Made by a program: the position numbers and the translations under genes. The notes below the pieces were generated by a model. The model was not told the origin of the DNA, did not search any database, and saw only the letters and a program-made list of their open reading frames with translations. DNA of 64,000 bases from Leucobacter sp. cx-42 (lineage in GTDB: Bacteria; Actinomycetota; Actinomycetes; Actinomycetales; Microbacteriaceae), in assembly GCF_014529985.1 (NCBI RefSeq), contig NZ_JACVMU010000008.1:62001-126000 (forward strand), read 5' to 3'. How positions within the stretch are numbered: the first letter of the stretch is position 1; every line of letters starts with the position of its first letter. This document shows, piece after piece, positions 46,272 to 55,376 of this stretch.

Positions 46272-46508
46272 ATGGCGAACGAAGATCTGGGCAAGCAGGC
46301 CGCTGATGCTGCAGAGAAGGCAAAGGCTTTTCTGTCTGAGAACGCTGACAAGGTCAAGGATGCCCTGAAGAGTGAACAGGCTGAGTCAGTGAGCGACAAG
46401 GTGCTCGATGGGCTTGCTGGCTTTGCCAACAAGGTCACGGGCGGCGAGCACGCTGACAAGATCGATGAGATCAAGCAAAAGCTCGACGGCTCGATCGGCA
46501 ATGAATAA
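46272..46508 (+). CDS. MT0933-type antitoxin-like small protein
   Basis: A 78-residue helical, charged protein (Lys/Asp/Ala-rich; repeats of AEKAKAFLSENADKVKDALK type) matching the actinobacterial MT0933 antitoxin family by size and pattern. GGAAGGATCAACGC precedes the ATG. No toxin gene is adjacent, and proteins of this family are also found alone, so a stress-related or nucleoid role is equally open. It has its own promoter and terminator. Confidence 0.7.
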   Translation: MANEDLGKQAADAAEKAKAFLSENADKVKDALKSEQAESVSDKVLDGLAGFANKVTGGEHADKIDEIKQKLDGSIGNE

Positions 46509-46527
46509 TCGCTGAGTTCTGAGACGG

Positions 46528-46567
46528 TAAGCGGGCTCCCCACGCGAATCGCGCGGGGAGCCCGCTT
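46528..46567 (+). terminator. Hairpin terminator after MT0933-type gene
   Basis: TAAGCGGGCTCCCC pairs with GGGGAGCCCGCTTA (46528-46541 with 46554-46567), with extra pairing in the loop. Confidence 0.8.
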
Positions 46568-46658
46568 ATGTGCGCCATGTACCGAATCACTCATTGCCGA
46601 CGGGTAGACTGTGGGGATGCCCGGCGTTCACGTCGGCGAGAGAAGGGACGGGTGGCGA

Positions 46659-48563
46659 GTGGCGATCCTCGATCAAATCGAAGGCCCTGCAGACCTTGCG
46701 TCATTGAGCGCAGAACAGTGCGCTCAGCTTGCGGCAGAGATCCGCGAATTCCTCATCAGTGAGGTAGCGAAGACCGGCGGCCATCTGGGCCCGAATCTCG
46801 GCGTCGTTGAACTGACGATTGCATTGCACCGGGTGTTTGATTCCCCGCGTGATCCGATCATCTTCGATACGGGTCATCAGAGCTACGTGCACAAGATCTT
46901 GACGGGTCGCAAAGACTTTTCACAGCTCCGCCAGCGGGACGGCCTTGCTGGCTATCCGCAACGCTCGGAGTCCGAGCACGACATCGTCGAAAGCTCGCAC
47001 GCTTCGAGCTCGCTCAGCTGGGCAGACGGAATTTCACGAGCCTTCGCACGTACCGGTCAGCAGGATCGCACCGTTGTGGCGGTCGTTGGCGACGGGGCCC
47101 TCACCGGTGGAATGACCTGGGAAGCGCTCAACAACATCACCGATGACAACGATCGCAACCTGGTGATCGTGGTGAACGACAACGGTCGCTCCTACGCCCC
47201 AACCATCGGTGGCATGGCTCGCTTCCTCAACTCGGTGCGGAGCCGCGCAACCTATCGTGATCTGCAGGAGGGGAGCGAGCGCTTCTTCTCACGCCTCGGC
47301 AAGCCCGGTCGCACGCTCTACCGCGGTACACGCGGCGCGCTGCACGGCTTCCTGAGCCGCGCGAGCGACAACGATCATCTGTACTCGAACCTCGATATCA
47401 AGTACTTTGGCCCGGTTGACGGTCACGATGAGCCGGGGCTCGAGGCCGTACTGACGCAGGCCCGCGAGTACGGTCGTCCCGCCCTCGTGCACGTGATCAC
47501 CGAAAAGGGTCGTGGCTACGCGCCCGCCGAGAATCATGTTGGTGACCAGTTCCACGCAATCGGCCAGTTTGACCGCGACAGTGGCGAGCCGATCTCGAAC
47601 GGGTCATCGCGCACCTGGACCTCGGTGTTTGGCGAGAGCATTGTCGACATCGCCGAGAAGAACGAAAAGGTTGTGGCGATCACGGCTGCAATGCTTGAGC
47701 CAGTCGGTCTGGTGCCGATGCTCGAACGCTTCCCGAACCGTGTGTACGACGTGGGCATTGCCGAGCAGCACGCGGTCACTTCTGCAGCGGGTCTCGCGTA
47801 TGGCGGTTTGCACCCGGTGGTCGCGCTCTATGCGACCTTCATGAACCGTGCGTTCGACCAGGTGCTCATGGATGTCGCGCTGCACCACGCGGGCGTAACT
47901 TTCGTGCTTGACCGCTCCGGCATCACCGGCCCCGATGGCGCGAGCCACAACGGCGTCTGGGACCTCGCAATGCTGCAGATCGTTCCCGGCATTCGTATCT
48001 CCGCACCGCGCGACGCAGATACGCTCACCGAGCTCCTCGGCGAGGCAACCGCGGTCGAAGATTCGCCCACCGTGATCCGCTATCCCAAGGGCTCGGTTGG
48101 CTCCGACCTGCCTGCAATCCGTCGCACCCACGACGGTGTCGATGTGCTGCGCGAAGCGCAGGGATCCGCCGACGTGCTCTTCGTGACGGTCGGCCCGATG
48201 GCGCGCGTCGCGCTCGATGCCGCCGACATCCTGGCGGGCGAAGGAATTTCTGCCACGGTGATTGACCCGCGCTGGGTGGTCCCGGTCGCTGATTCCGTCG
48301 TTGAGATGGCGCGCTCGCATCGTTTGCTTGTGAGCATTGAGGACGGCATTCGTGTGGGTGGCGTTGGCACGCGGATCCGCCAGGCGCTCCGCGACGGTGC
48401 CGTCGACACGGCTGTGAGCGAACTCGGTACACCCGATGAATTCCCGCCGCACGCGACGCGTGATCAGCTCCTTGCGGACGCTGGACTCACGGCAGAGCGC
48501 ATCGCCGCGAACGTCATCGATCAGGTGCGCGGCACGCGAATTCCCATCGCGCGTCCTGAGTAA
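46659..48563 (+). CDS. dxs: 1-deoxy-D-xylulose-5-phosphate synthase
   Basis: A 634-residue TPP enzyme that starts the MEP isoprenoid pathway by condensing pyruvate and glyceraldehyde 3-phosphate. The TPP motif is GDGALTGGMTWEALNN with NDN after about 30 residues. The N-terminal His is in FDTGHQSYVHKILTGR, the catalytic Glu region is in DVGIAEQHAVTSAAGLA, and the C-terminal transketolase domain ends near GTPDEFPPHATRDQLL. The start is debatable. GTG at 46659 gives the canonical AILDQIEGPADL N-terminus and is chosen. An ATG at 46617 would add 14 residues. Confidence 0.93.
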   Translation: MAILDQIEGPADLASLSAEQCAQLAAEIREFLISEVAKTGGHLGPNLGVVELTIALHRVFDSPRDPIIFDTGHQSYVHKILTGRKDFSQLRQRDGLAGYPQRSESEHDIVESSHASSSLSWADGISRAFARTGQQDRTVVAVVGDGALTGGMTWEALNNITDDNDRNLVIVVNDNGRSYAPTIGGMARFLNSVRSRATYRDLQEGSERFFSRLGKPGRTLYRGTRGALHGFLSRASDNDHLYSNLDIKYFGPVDGHDEPGLEAVLTQAREYGRPALVHVITEKGRGYAPAENHVGDQFHAIGQFDRDSGEPISNGSSRTWTSVFGESIVDIAEKNEKVVAITAAMLEPVGLVPMLERFPNRVYDVGIAEQHAVTSAAGLAYGGLHPVVALYATFMNRAFDQVLMDVALHHAGVTFVLDRSGITGPDGASHNGVWDLAMLQIVPGIRISAPRDADTLTELLGEATAVEDSPTVIRYPKGSVGSDLPAIRRTHDGVDVLREAQGSADVLFVTVGPMARVALDAADILAGEGISATVIDPRWVVPVADSVVEMARSHRLLVSIEDGIRVGGVGTRIRQALRDGAVDTAVSELGTPDEFPPHATRDQLLADAGLTAERIAANVIDQVRGTRIPIARPE

Positions 48564-48613
48564 CCGGAGTAGTCTGGCGGCAGGACCCGTTCACACCTGA
48601 GAGGTGATTTTCT

Positions 48614-49792
48614 GTGACCGATCGTGAAGCCCTGCACCGTACGCTTGCCGAGCGTTTTCTGCCCGATGAGCTCATAGCTGCAATCAGGGAGCGCGCGGGA
48701 GATCACGATCGAGCGAACGAGTTTTTTGCGGCGGATCTCGCGGCACTCCGCGACACGGGGTACCTGACCACGTTTGTTCCAGCATCGCTTGGCGGGCCCG
48801 GGTTAACCCTCAATCAGGTGTCGCGATTGCAGCAGCGTCTCGCCGGCGCCGCACCCGCGACCGCATTGGGTATCAACATGCACCTGCTGTGTGTTGGTGT
48901 TGCACGCGCGTTGTACGAGCGTGGCGATCATTCGCTCGACTACGTGTTTGAACAGGCGCTCGCGGGAGAAATCTTCGCTTTCGGTATCAGCGAGCCTGGA
49001 AATGACTTCGTGCTCGCTGATTCAAAGACCGTTGCGGTCCCACGCGCAGCAGCTGACGGCGGTGGATTCGCACTCACCGGCACCAAGATTTTCACCTCAC
49101 TCACGCCCGCGTGGACCAAACTCATCGTGCATGGCCGCGACGAGTCAGGGGAGGAGCCGCAGCTCGTCTTCGGTTTCCTTGATCGCGCCGACGAGGGTGT
49201 GCAGTCGGCAGGAAACTGGGATGTCCTCGGCATGCGCGCGTCCCACAGTCGCGCGACGCGACTCTCTGGCGCGGTCATGGCGGCGGATCAGGTGATCCGC
49301 ACACTTCCCATCGGGCCCACGGCCGATGTGCTGGTCTTTGCGATCGCGAGCCACTTCCAGTTGCTCGTCGGATCGGTCTACGCCGGTGTTGCCGCCCGCG
49401 CGCTCGAGGTCGCGGCGGCCGGACTGGCGCATCGCAACTCTGCGAAGGCTGGCACCACGCTTGCCGAAGTACCTGAATTCCGGGCGCGGATCGCAGACGC
49501 GCACATGGCTCTCCTGCCCGTGGCCGCGCAGCTCGATGCGTACACGCGTGACATCGATGAGCTCACGAACCACGGTGAGCGCTGGCCATTGTTGCTCGTT
49601 CACGCGCGAATCAACGCAGGCGATGTTGCACGGCGGAACGCCGAGGTAGCGCTGGCGTGTGCCGGTGGCGCGGGGTTCGGGGCGATGCATGAGGCGAGTC
49701 GCCTGTATCGGGATGCGGCAGCGTCGCTGTTCCACCCGCCCGGAGTGGACGCTGCGCGCCCGATGTTTGCGGCGGCGTTGTTCGAGGGTTAG
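48614..49792 (+). CDS. Acyl-CoA dehydrogenase-family protein
   Basis: A 392-residue flavoprotein of the acyl-CoA dehydrogenase superfamily. FAD-contact segments are GISEPGNDFVL near residue 123-133 and TGTKIFTSLTPAW near 158-170. The C-terminal helical domain has ACAGGAGFGAMHEASRLYRDA. I do not see the usual catalytic Glu in a conserved setting, so the reaction (true fatty acyl oxidation or a related one) is not assured. The GTG at 48614 follows GAGGTGATTTTCT. It points toward fadB/fadA across a strong terminator, so it is not in their operon. Confidence 0.8.
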   Translation: MTDREALHRTLAERFLPDELIAAIRERAGDHDRANEFFAADLAALRDTGYLTTFVPASLGGPGLTLNQVSRLQQRLAGAAPATALGINMHLLCVGVARALYERGDHSLDYVFEQALAGEIFAFGISEPGNDFVLADSKTVAVPRAAADGGGFALTGTKIFTSLTPAWTKLIVHGRDESGEEPQLVFGFLDRADEGVQSAGNWDVLGMRASHSRATRLSGAVMAADQVIRTLPIGPTADVLVFAIASHFQLLVGSVYAGVAARALEVAAAGLAHRNSAKAGTTLAEVPEFRARIADAHMALLPVAAQLDAYTRDIDELTNHGERWPLLLVHARINAGDVARRNAEVALACAGGAGFGAMHEASRLYRDAAASLFHPPGVDAARPMFAAALFEG

Positions 49793-49832
49793 GCGCGCGG
49801 GGGCGCCCGCCCCGCGCCCGCATTTGTCGCAG

Positions 49833-49885
49833 ATATGCTTTCCACCGTAAATATGCCGAATTAGGCCCCAAACAGCATACCTACG
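49833..49885 (+). repeat. Dispersed imperfect palindrome, family 2, copy A
   Basis: A 53-base unit starting ATATGCTTTCCACCGTAAAT and ending with CCAAACAGCATACCTACG. It is 41/53 identical to the reverse strand of copy B at 59254-59306 without gaps. Nine-base inverted repeats GTCGCAGAT/ATCTGCGAC (49826-49834 and 49897-49905) enclose it here. Confidence 0.6.
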
Positions 49886-49950
49886 CGCGAAACCAGATCT
49901 GCGACGAGTGGCCAAAGGTCGCCCGCATCCGAGATTTGACCTAAACGCAG

Positions 49951-50006
49951 AAATCGAGCGTTGGTCAGACGAATTCGTGAGAAAACGTCTGACCAACGCT
50001 CGATTT
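49951..50006. terminator. 21 bp hairpin between acyl-CoA dehydrogenase gene and fadB
   Basis: Arms 49951-49971 and 49986-50006 are perfectly complementary over 21 bp with a 14-base loop, between convergent genes. It is likely bidirectional. Confidence 0.8.
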
Positions 50007-50045
50007 GCTACCGAGGCTAAAAGCACGGGCGCCCGCGGCTAAGCC

Positions 50046-52178
50046 CTACGCTCCGGCGACGCGCGGCGTATGGAAGGCCCCACCGAATACGCGCTCACTC
50101 GCGCCAACGCGGTCGAGATACGGCGTCGATCCGCCAGCCTGGAACGGCCAGCCAGCGCCCAAGATGAGGCACAGATCGATGTCTTCCGCGGCGTGCACGA
50201 CGCCCTCATCGAGCATGATCTTGATCTCGCCAGCGAGCTCATCCTCGACGCGCTGCAGGATGACCTCCTCGGTCACCGCCGTCTTACCGAGCGTGAGGGC
50301 CTTGCGGCCTGCCTTTGAGAGATCCTCGACCTTGCCGATCTTGCTCTTCACGAGTGGATCAGTCACATCAGCGAGCTTGTGCAGGTTCTCTGACGCGTAG
50401 AAACGCTCGGGGAATGCGGCAACCATGGTGTCCTGCACGTGGGCTGCGACCTTCCAACCGACGAGGTCGATGAGTTCGAACGGGCCCATAGGCAAGCCGA
50501 GCGGCGCGAGTGAACGCTCGACGACCGGCATCGGAGTGCCCTCGTCGAGCGCGCGAGCTGCCTCGCCCATCACCTTTGCGAGGAGACGGTTCACGACGAA
50601 GCCGGGACGGTCGGCGGTGATGACCGCGCTCTTGCCGAGCTTGCGCGCGATGACCATTGCTGTGGACAGCGATGCGTCATTCGTCGCGGGAGTACGAACG
50701 ACCTCGATGAGCGGCATGACCGCGACCGGGTTGAAGAAGTGGAAGCCAACAAGGCGTTCGGGGTGAGCGAGGTTCGCGCCGATCTCTTCTACCGAGAGCG
50801 ACGACGTGTTGGTCGCAATGATCGCTTCGGGGGAGATGTGCGGTTCAACCTCCGCGAAGACCTGCTGCTTGACCGAGAGCTCTTCGAAGACAGCCTCGAT
50901 GACCCAGTCGCAGTCAGCGAAGTCGGCCTTGTCGGTCGTGCCCTGCACGAGTGCCTTCACCTGGTTCGCGTCGTCGGCAGACAGGCGACCCTTGGCCGCG
51001 AGCTTGTCGATCTCGCCGCGAATGTAATCGAGGCCACGGTCAACGCGCGTTTGATCAAGGTCGGTGATGAGGACTGGCACGCGGAGCTTGCGCGCAAACA
51101 GCAGCGCGAACTGGCTCGCCATAAGTCCAGCGCCGATGACGCCGACCTTCTGGACGGGGCGGGCAAGCTCCTTGTCGGGAGCGCCAGCGGGACGCTTCGC
51201 GCGCTTCTGCACGAGATCGAACGCGTAGATCGAAGCAGCGAACTGGTCGCCTGAGATGAGCTCAGCGAGCGCGAGGTCTTCGCGTTCAAACCCGCGCACG
51301 CGGTCGTTGTCACGCGCGGCAGCAAGCAAATCGAGTGCCACGTAGGGCGACTTCGCGGCGGTGCCGATCTTGGCCTTGAGCCGCTCACGCGCGATCTTTA
51401 TCGCAACGTTCCACTTGGTGAGACGTTCGAGCTTGCCAGGGGCATGCGGGCGCTCAACCTTGGTTGCGCCGGTGATGACCTGATCCGCCCACGCGATGGA
51501 CTCTTCCAAGAATCGACCTGGGCCGTACATTTCATCAAAGAGGCCGAACTCGTGCGCCTGCGCCGGCTTGAGCATGCGGTTATTCTTCAGCGGGTTCGAG
51601 ATAACGACTTCAATTGCGTTCTCAATGCCGATGAGGTTGGGGACAAGCGTTGCGCCGCCCCAGCCGGGAATAATGCCGAGGAAGACCTCTGGGAACGCGA
51701 GCGCAGCCGCCGAAGAGTCCAACGTGCGGTAGTCGCAGTTGAGTGCGATCTCCATCGCACCGCCGAGCGCGAGCCCGTTGACGAACGCGAACGACGGAAC
51801 GCCGAGCGAGCTGAACTTGCCGAGTACGTGGTGGCCGAGCTGCGCCATGAGCAGGGCGTTCTCGCGGGTGGCGAGTGTGGAGACCTTGGAGAGATCCGCG
51901 CCTGCTGCGAAGATGTACGGCTTGCCGGTCACTGCGACCGCCTGAATCTCACCTGCCGCAGCGCGGTCGCGCTGTGCGTCGAGCACGGCACCGAGTGCCT
52001 GCAGGGTGCGCGGGCCGAGAGTGTTCGGGCGCGTGTGATCGCGGCCGTTGTCGAGCGTGATGAGCGCGAGGGTGCCGCCCGAGGGGAGCAGCACGTCGCG
52101 TACGAACGATTCGGTGACGACCTCGTCTGCCGAGGCATCGATGATCGGCGAGAAGTCGATCTTGCTGTAGTCAGTCAT
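50046..52178 (-). CDS. fadB: Fatty acid oxidation complex alpha subunit (enoyl-CoA hydratase/3-hydroxyacyl-CoA dehydrogenase)
   Basis: A 710-residue bifunctional beta-oxidation enzyme. The N-terminal crotonase half has the oxyanion segments FAAGADLSKVS and NGLALGGAMEIALNCDYR with the Glu pair in FPEVFLGIIPGWGGA. The C-terminal dehydrogenase half begins with VGVIGAGLMASQFALLFAR (NAD site) near residue 360 and has the catalytic HFFNPVAVMPLIEVVRT near 495. The ATG at 52178 is chosen. It lies five bases after the fadA stop, so the two are an operon that makes the alpha2beta2 complex. Confidence 0.94.
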   Translation of the reverse strand: MTDYSKIDFSPIIDASADEVVTESFVRDVLLPSGGTLALITLDNGRDHTRPNTLGPRTLQALGAVLDAQRDRAAAGEIQAVAVTGKPYIFAAGADLSKVSTLATRENALLMAQLGHHVLGKFSSLGVPSFAFVNGLALGGAMEIALNCDYRTLDSSAAALAFPEVFLGIIPGWGGATLVPNLIGIENAIEVVISNPLKNNRMLKPAQAHEFGLFDEMYGPGRFLEESIAWADQVITGATKVERPHAPGKLERLTKWNVAIKIARERLKAKIGTAAKSPYVALDLLAAARDNDRVRGFEREDLALAELISGDQFAASIYAFDLVQKRAKRPAGAPDKELARPVQKVGVIGAGLMASQFALLFARKLRVPVLITDLDQTRVDRGLDYIRGEIDKLAAKGRLSADDANQVKALVQGTTDKADFADCDWVIEAVFEELSVKQQVFAEVEPHISPEAIIATNTSSLSVEEIGANLAHPERLVGFHFFNPVAVMPLIEVVRTPATNDASLSTAMVIARKLGKSAVITADRPGFVVNRLLAKVMGEAARALDEGTPMPVVERSLAPLGLPMGPFELIDLVGWKVAAHVQDTMVAAFPERFYASENLHKLADVTDPLVKSKIGKVEDLSKAGRKALTLGKTAVTEEVILQRVEDELAGEIKIMLDEGVVHAAEDIDLCLILGAGWPFQAGGSTPYLDRVGASERVFGGAFHTPRVAGA

Positions 52179-52183
52179 CGCGC

Positions 52184-53386
52184 TTACTTGCCCTTCTTGC
52201 CGTTGTAGTGGGGGTTTTCCCAGATCATTGAGCCGCCCTGGCCGAGGCCGACGCACATGGCGGTGAGGCCGAAGCGCACGTCGGGTCGCTGCTCGAACTG
52301 GCGCGCGAGCTGAATCATCAGGCGCGTGCCCGATGCCGCGAGCGGGTGACCGAGCGCAATTGCGCCGCCCCAGGGGTTCACGCGCGGATCGTCGTCAGCA
52401 ATACCAAAGTGATCGGTGAACGAGAGCACCTGCACCGCAAACGCCTCGTTGAGCTCGAAAATGCCGATGTCACTGATGGTGAGTCCGGCCTTCTTGAGTG
52501 CCTTCTCTGTGGACGGAACCGGTCCAAGACCCATCACCTCTGGCTGCACGCCAGCATAGGCGAACGAGACCAGGCGCATCTTCGGCGCGAGGCCGAGTTC
52601 CTTTGCGGTATCTGCGCCCGCGAGGAGCGACATGGTTGCGCCGTCGGTGAGGGGAGAGGACGTGCCTGCGGTCACACGACCGTGCGGACGGAACGGGGTC
52701 TTGAGGCCCGCGAGTCCCTCCATCGAAGTCTCTGGGCGACGGCCTTCGTCTTCGGTGGCGAGGCCCCAGCCGGCGGCGGATCGGGTGGCAACAGGAATGA
52801 GGTCAGCCTGAATGTCACCGCGATCGTAGGCAGCCTGCACCTTGTGCTGGCTGAGCATGCCGAAACGATCCGCGCGCTCCTTGGTGAGCTGCGGGAAACG
52901 ATCGTGCAGGCGCTCCGCAGTCACCCCCATGTTCAGGGCATCCGGGCTCACGAGCTTTTCGGCGATGAAGCGGGGGTTGGGATCCGCGTCAAGACCGAGC
53001 GGGTGACGGCCCATGTGTTCGACGCCGCCAGCAACAGCGATGTCGTACTGGCCGGCGATGATCGCTGCGCTCAGGAACGAGGTGACCGTCATTGCACCTG
53101 CGCACATGCGATCAAGCGCAAAGCCGGGCACGGTCTGGGGGAGGCCAGCGAGAATCGCCGCCGTGCGACCGAGCGTGAGGCCCTGGTCGCCCTGCTGCGT
53201 CGTGGCTGCGATACCGACATCATCGATGCGATCGAGCGGGAGATTCGGGTTCCGGGCGATGAGACCCTGCAGCGCCTTGACTGCGAGATCGTCTGCGCGC
53301 GTTCCCGCGTACATGCCCTTGTCGCCGGCGCGTCCGAAGGGAGTGCGAACTCCGTCGACGAATACGACTTTTCTCATTGCGGCCAC
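52184..53386 (-). CDS. fadA: Acetyl-CoA C-acyltransferase (thiolase)
   Basis: A 400-residue thiolase that splits 3-ketoacyl-CoA in the last beta-oxidation step. The acylated Cys is in LDRMCAGAMTVTSFL near residue 95, the His in FELNEAFAVQ and GHPLAASGTRL, and the second Cys in TAMCVGLGQGGSMI. The GTG at 53386 is preferred because GGAGG lies four bases before it. An in-frame ATG nine bases later is possible. It is the first gene of the fadA-fadB operon. Confidence 0.94.
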   Translation of the reverse strand: MAAMRKVVFVDGVRTPFGRAGDKGMYAGTRADDLAVKALQGLIARNPNLPLDRIDDVGIAATTQQGDQGLTLGRTAAILAGLPQTVPGFALDRMCAGAMTVTSFLSAAIIAGQYDIAVAGGVEHMGRHPLGLDADPNPRFIAEKLVSPDALNMGVTAERLHDRFPQLTKERADRFGMLSQHKVQAAYDRGDIQADLIPVATRSAAGWGLATEDEGRRPETSMEGLAGLKTPFRPHGRVTAGTSSPLTDGATMSLLAGADTAKELGLAPKMRLVSFAYAGVQPEVMGLGPVPSTEKALKKAGLTISDIGIFELNEAFAVQVLSFTDHFGIADDDPRVNPWGGAIALGHPLAASGTRLMIQLARQFEQRPDVRFGLTAMCVGLGQGGSMIWENPHYNGKKGK

Positions 53387-53502
53387 TTTGCCTCCATTTG
53401 GTGTTGAACCAGGTCGTGCTTCATATCCTAGGAAGCGCGACCTGGTCCGGTAGAACTCATATGTCTGGTCACTCGAAGCCGAGGCCAGACGCCGTGCAAG
53501 CT

Positions 53503-54684
53503 TTATCCCAAGTCTACAAATGCTGCGGAGATGATTGGCGCAACACTTGCAATCTGCCAGGGTCGCGCGCCGAGCTCAGCGAGTCGCGCAGCGATGTTCT
53601 CTGGTGTTGCAGGGGTCGGGGGATTCCACGCCACGCGACGCACAAGCGACGGCGTGATGAGGTTCTCGAGTGGCATGTTCTGGGCCTCGGCCTCCGCCTC
53701 AACGCCCGCGCGTGCGGCGGCAAGGCGCACTGCAGCCTCGGGTGCCTTCTGCTCCCAATTGCGGTGGTGCGGGATGGCATCGGGATCTCGGGGCTTCGGA
53801 CCAGGCACATTGCGCGTGGTCTTGCCAGCCAGAATTGCCTCCCACCAGCGGTTCAGCTCGGTGCGACTTGCGCGCCCGCGGAAGGACTCGAGCTTCGCGA
53901 GCTCACCCTTCGAACGTGGGTTTGCCGCGACCGCGGCGACGAGTGACGCGTCTGGGACGAGACGGCCGGGGGCAACGTCCTTCTCGCGTGCGAGTCGATC
54001 ACGAGAGTTCCACAGCTCACGAGCGACCGCGAGCTGCCGCGGGCCACGCAGCTTGCCGCCGCCGGCCAGCTTGCGCCACGGTTCGTCATTGGCCGGCTTG
54101 GGAGCCTTCGTGCGCACCGCCTCGAACTCCTGGCGCGCAATCTCGAGCTTGTTGCTTGCCTCGAGCTCTCCGTAGACCGCGTCACGCAGGTCTGGAAGTA
54201 CGATGACGTCGAGCGCTGCGTATTCAAGCCACTCAATCGGGAGCGGGCGCGTCGACCAGTCAACGGCTGAGTGTGCCTTCGCGAGCTTGATATCAAGCAG
54301 GCGCTCGGTCACTGCGCCGAGACCGACGCGTTCAAAGCCGAGCAGGCGTGATGCAAGCTCTGTGTCGAAGAGCTGCGCGGGCTTCAGGCCGAGTTCTGCG
54401 AGGCTCGGCAGATCCTGATCGGCAGAGTGGAGAATCCACTCTTCAGGATTCATGAGCTCCGCGAGAGGCTCGAGCGAATCGAGCTTCGTTGGATCGAAGA
54501 TGAACGTTCCCGATCCGCGCCGAAACACCTGCACCAGGAATGCGCGGTTGCTGTACCGGAATCCCGAGGCACGCTCCGTATCGATGCCGTACGGACCTTC
54601 ACCTGCGGCAAGATCCTTCAGGGCCGCTGCGAGCGACCACTTGTCGCCAACGTTCGTCCACGTTGCCAGGTCTGTCTTAGTCAC
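53503..54684 (-). CDS. rnd: Ribonuclease D-like protein with HRDC domain
   Basis: A 393-residue DEDD-family 3'-5' exonuclease. Exo motifs are seen: YGIDTERASG (Asp-x-Glu) near residue 32-41, WILHSADQDLPSLAEL near 83, and the Asp in LEYAALDVIVLPDL near 154. An HRDC domain follows near 205-285 (RELWNSRDRLAREKDVAPGRL). It trims stable RNA precursors in the cytosol. The GTG start at 54684 overlaps the DUF3000 stop region by eight bases (GTGACTAA). No hairpin separates it from fadA 116 bases downstream. Confidence 0.9.
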   Translation of the reverse strand: MTKTDLATWTNVGDKWSLAAALKDLAAGEGPYGIDTERASGFRYSNRAFLVQVFRRGSGTFIFDPTKLDSLEPLAELMNPEEWILHSADQDLPSLAELGLKPAQLFDTELASRLLGFERVGLGAVTERLLDIKLAKAHSAVDWSTRPLPIEWLEYAALDVIVLPDLRDAVYGELEASNKLEIARQEFEAVRTKAPKPANDEPWRKLAGGGKLRGPRQLAVARELWNSRDRLAREKDVAPGRLVPDASLVAAVAANPRSKGELAKLESFRGRASRTELNRWWEAILAGKTTRNVPGPKPRDPDAIPHHRNWEQKAPEAAVRLAAARAGVEAEAEAQNMPLENLITPSLVRRVAWNPPTPATPENIAARLAELGARPWQIASVAPIISAAFVDLG

Positions 54685-55294
54685 GCCCGCCTGCTCGCAT
54701 CCGCAGCCGGTGGGCTGCTATCGAATCGATGCCCTCTTCGCGAGGGAGCCCTGCCAGGAGGCAGAGCAATTCTGACCAGGCTTCGGCGTGTACGGCAAAG
54801 TCGTCACCGAGCGGTGTCCACGATGCTCGCAACTCGAGGTGGGCGCCGTCGCCCTGACCTTCGAGTGTGCCGAAGCCGCTCGAGAGCACCTTCGTCGCTG
54901 TCCCAGAAATAAACGTATATTCGGCGGATCGCGCCGCCAGCGCGTCAAGCAACCACGACCACGCCACGTCCGAGATGAACGGGTCAACGCCGATCTCAAG
55001 CTCGAGCGGAGCCTGTGCGTAACAGATGACGCGGAACTCGCCGCCCCACTCTTCAACCGCATTCGGGTCACGCAGGAGCACCAGCCGGCCTACGCCAAAG
55101 CCCGATTCAACCGCCGCAGAATCATCGGTCAAGTCATGCTGCTTCAAGCCGCCTGCGAGCGCAAATGACTCGGGTGCGATGCTCTCTGGCGCCGGTGTCT
55201 CACGGATCGCCAGCTCTTCGCGCAGGTCAGCGTGACGCAGCTGTTCAACTGCCTCAGCAAACTTTCGCGAGAAACTTGGGGGTGTTGGGGTCAC
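54677..55294 (-). CDS. DUF3000 protein
   Basis: A 205-residue soluble protein of actinobacterial DUF3000, with GFGVGRLVLLRDPNAVEEWG near residues 65-84, a conserved ISDVAWSWLLDAL near 108 and AEASDLLCLLAG-like helix near 176. The function is unknown, and the gene stands directly upstream of the ribonuclease D gene in most actinobacteria. The GTG at 55294 is not preceded by a Shine-Dalgarno sequence and may be leaderless. Confidence 0.85.
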   Translation of the reverse strand: MTPTPPSFSRKFAEAVEQLRHADLREELAIRETPAPESIAPESFALAGGLKQHDLTDDSAAVESGFGVGRLVLLRDPNAVEEWGGEFRVICYAQAPLELEIGVDPFISDVAWSWLLDALAARSAEYTFISGTATKVLSSGFGTLEGQGDGAHLELRASWTPLGDDFAVHAEAWSELLCLLAGLPREEGIDSIAAHRLRMRAGGRD

Positions 55295-55376
55295 AGGGGA
55301 AGACTAGAGTTTGCTGTGAAAGAGTTCGGATTGCCACGCCGAACGCGTTCGAAACGTTAGAGAGTGGGTCCCAGGT

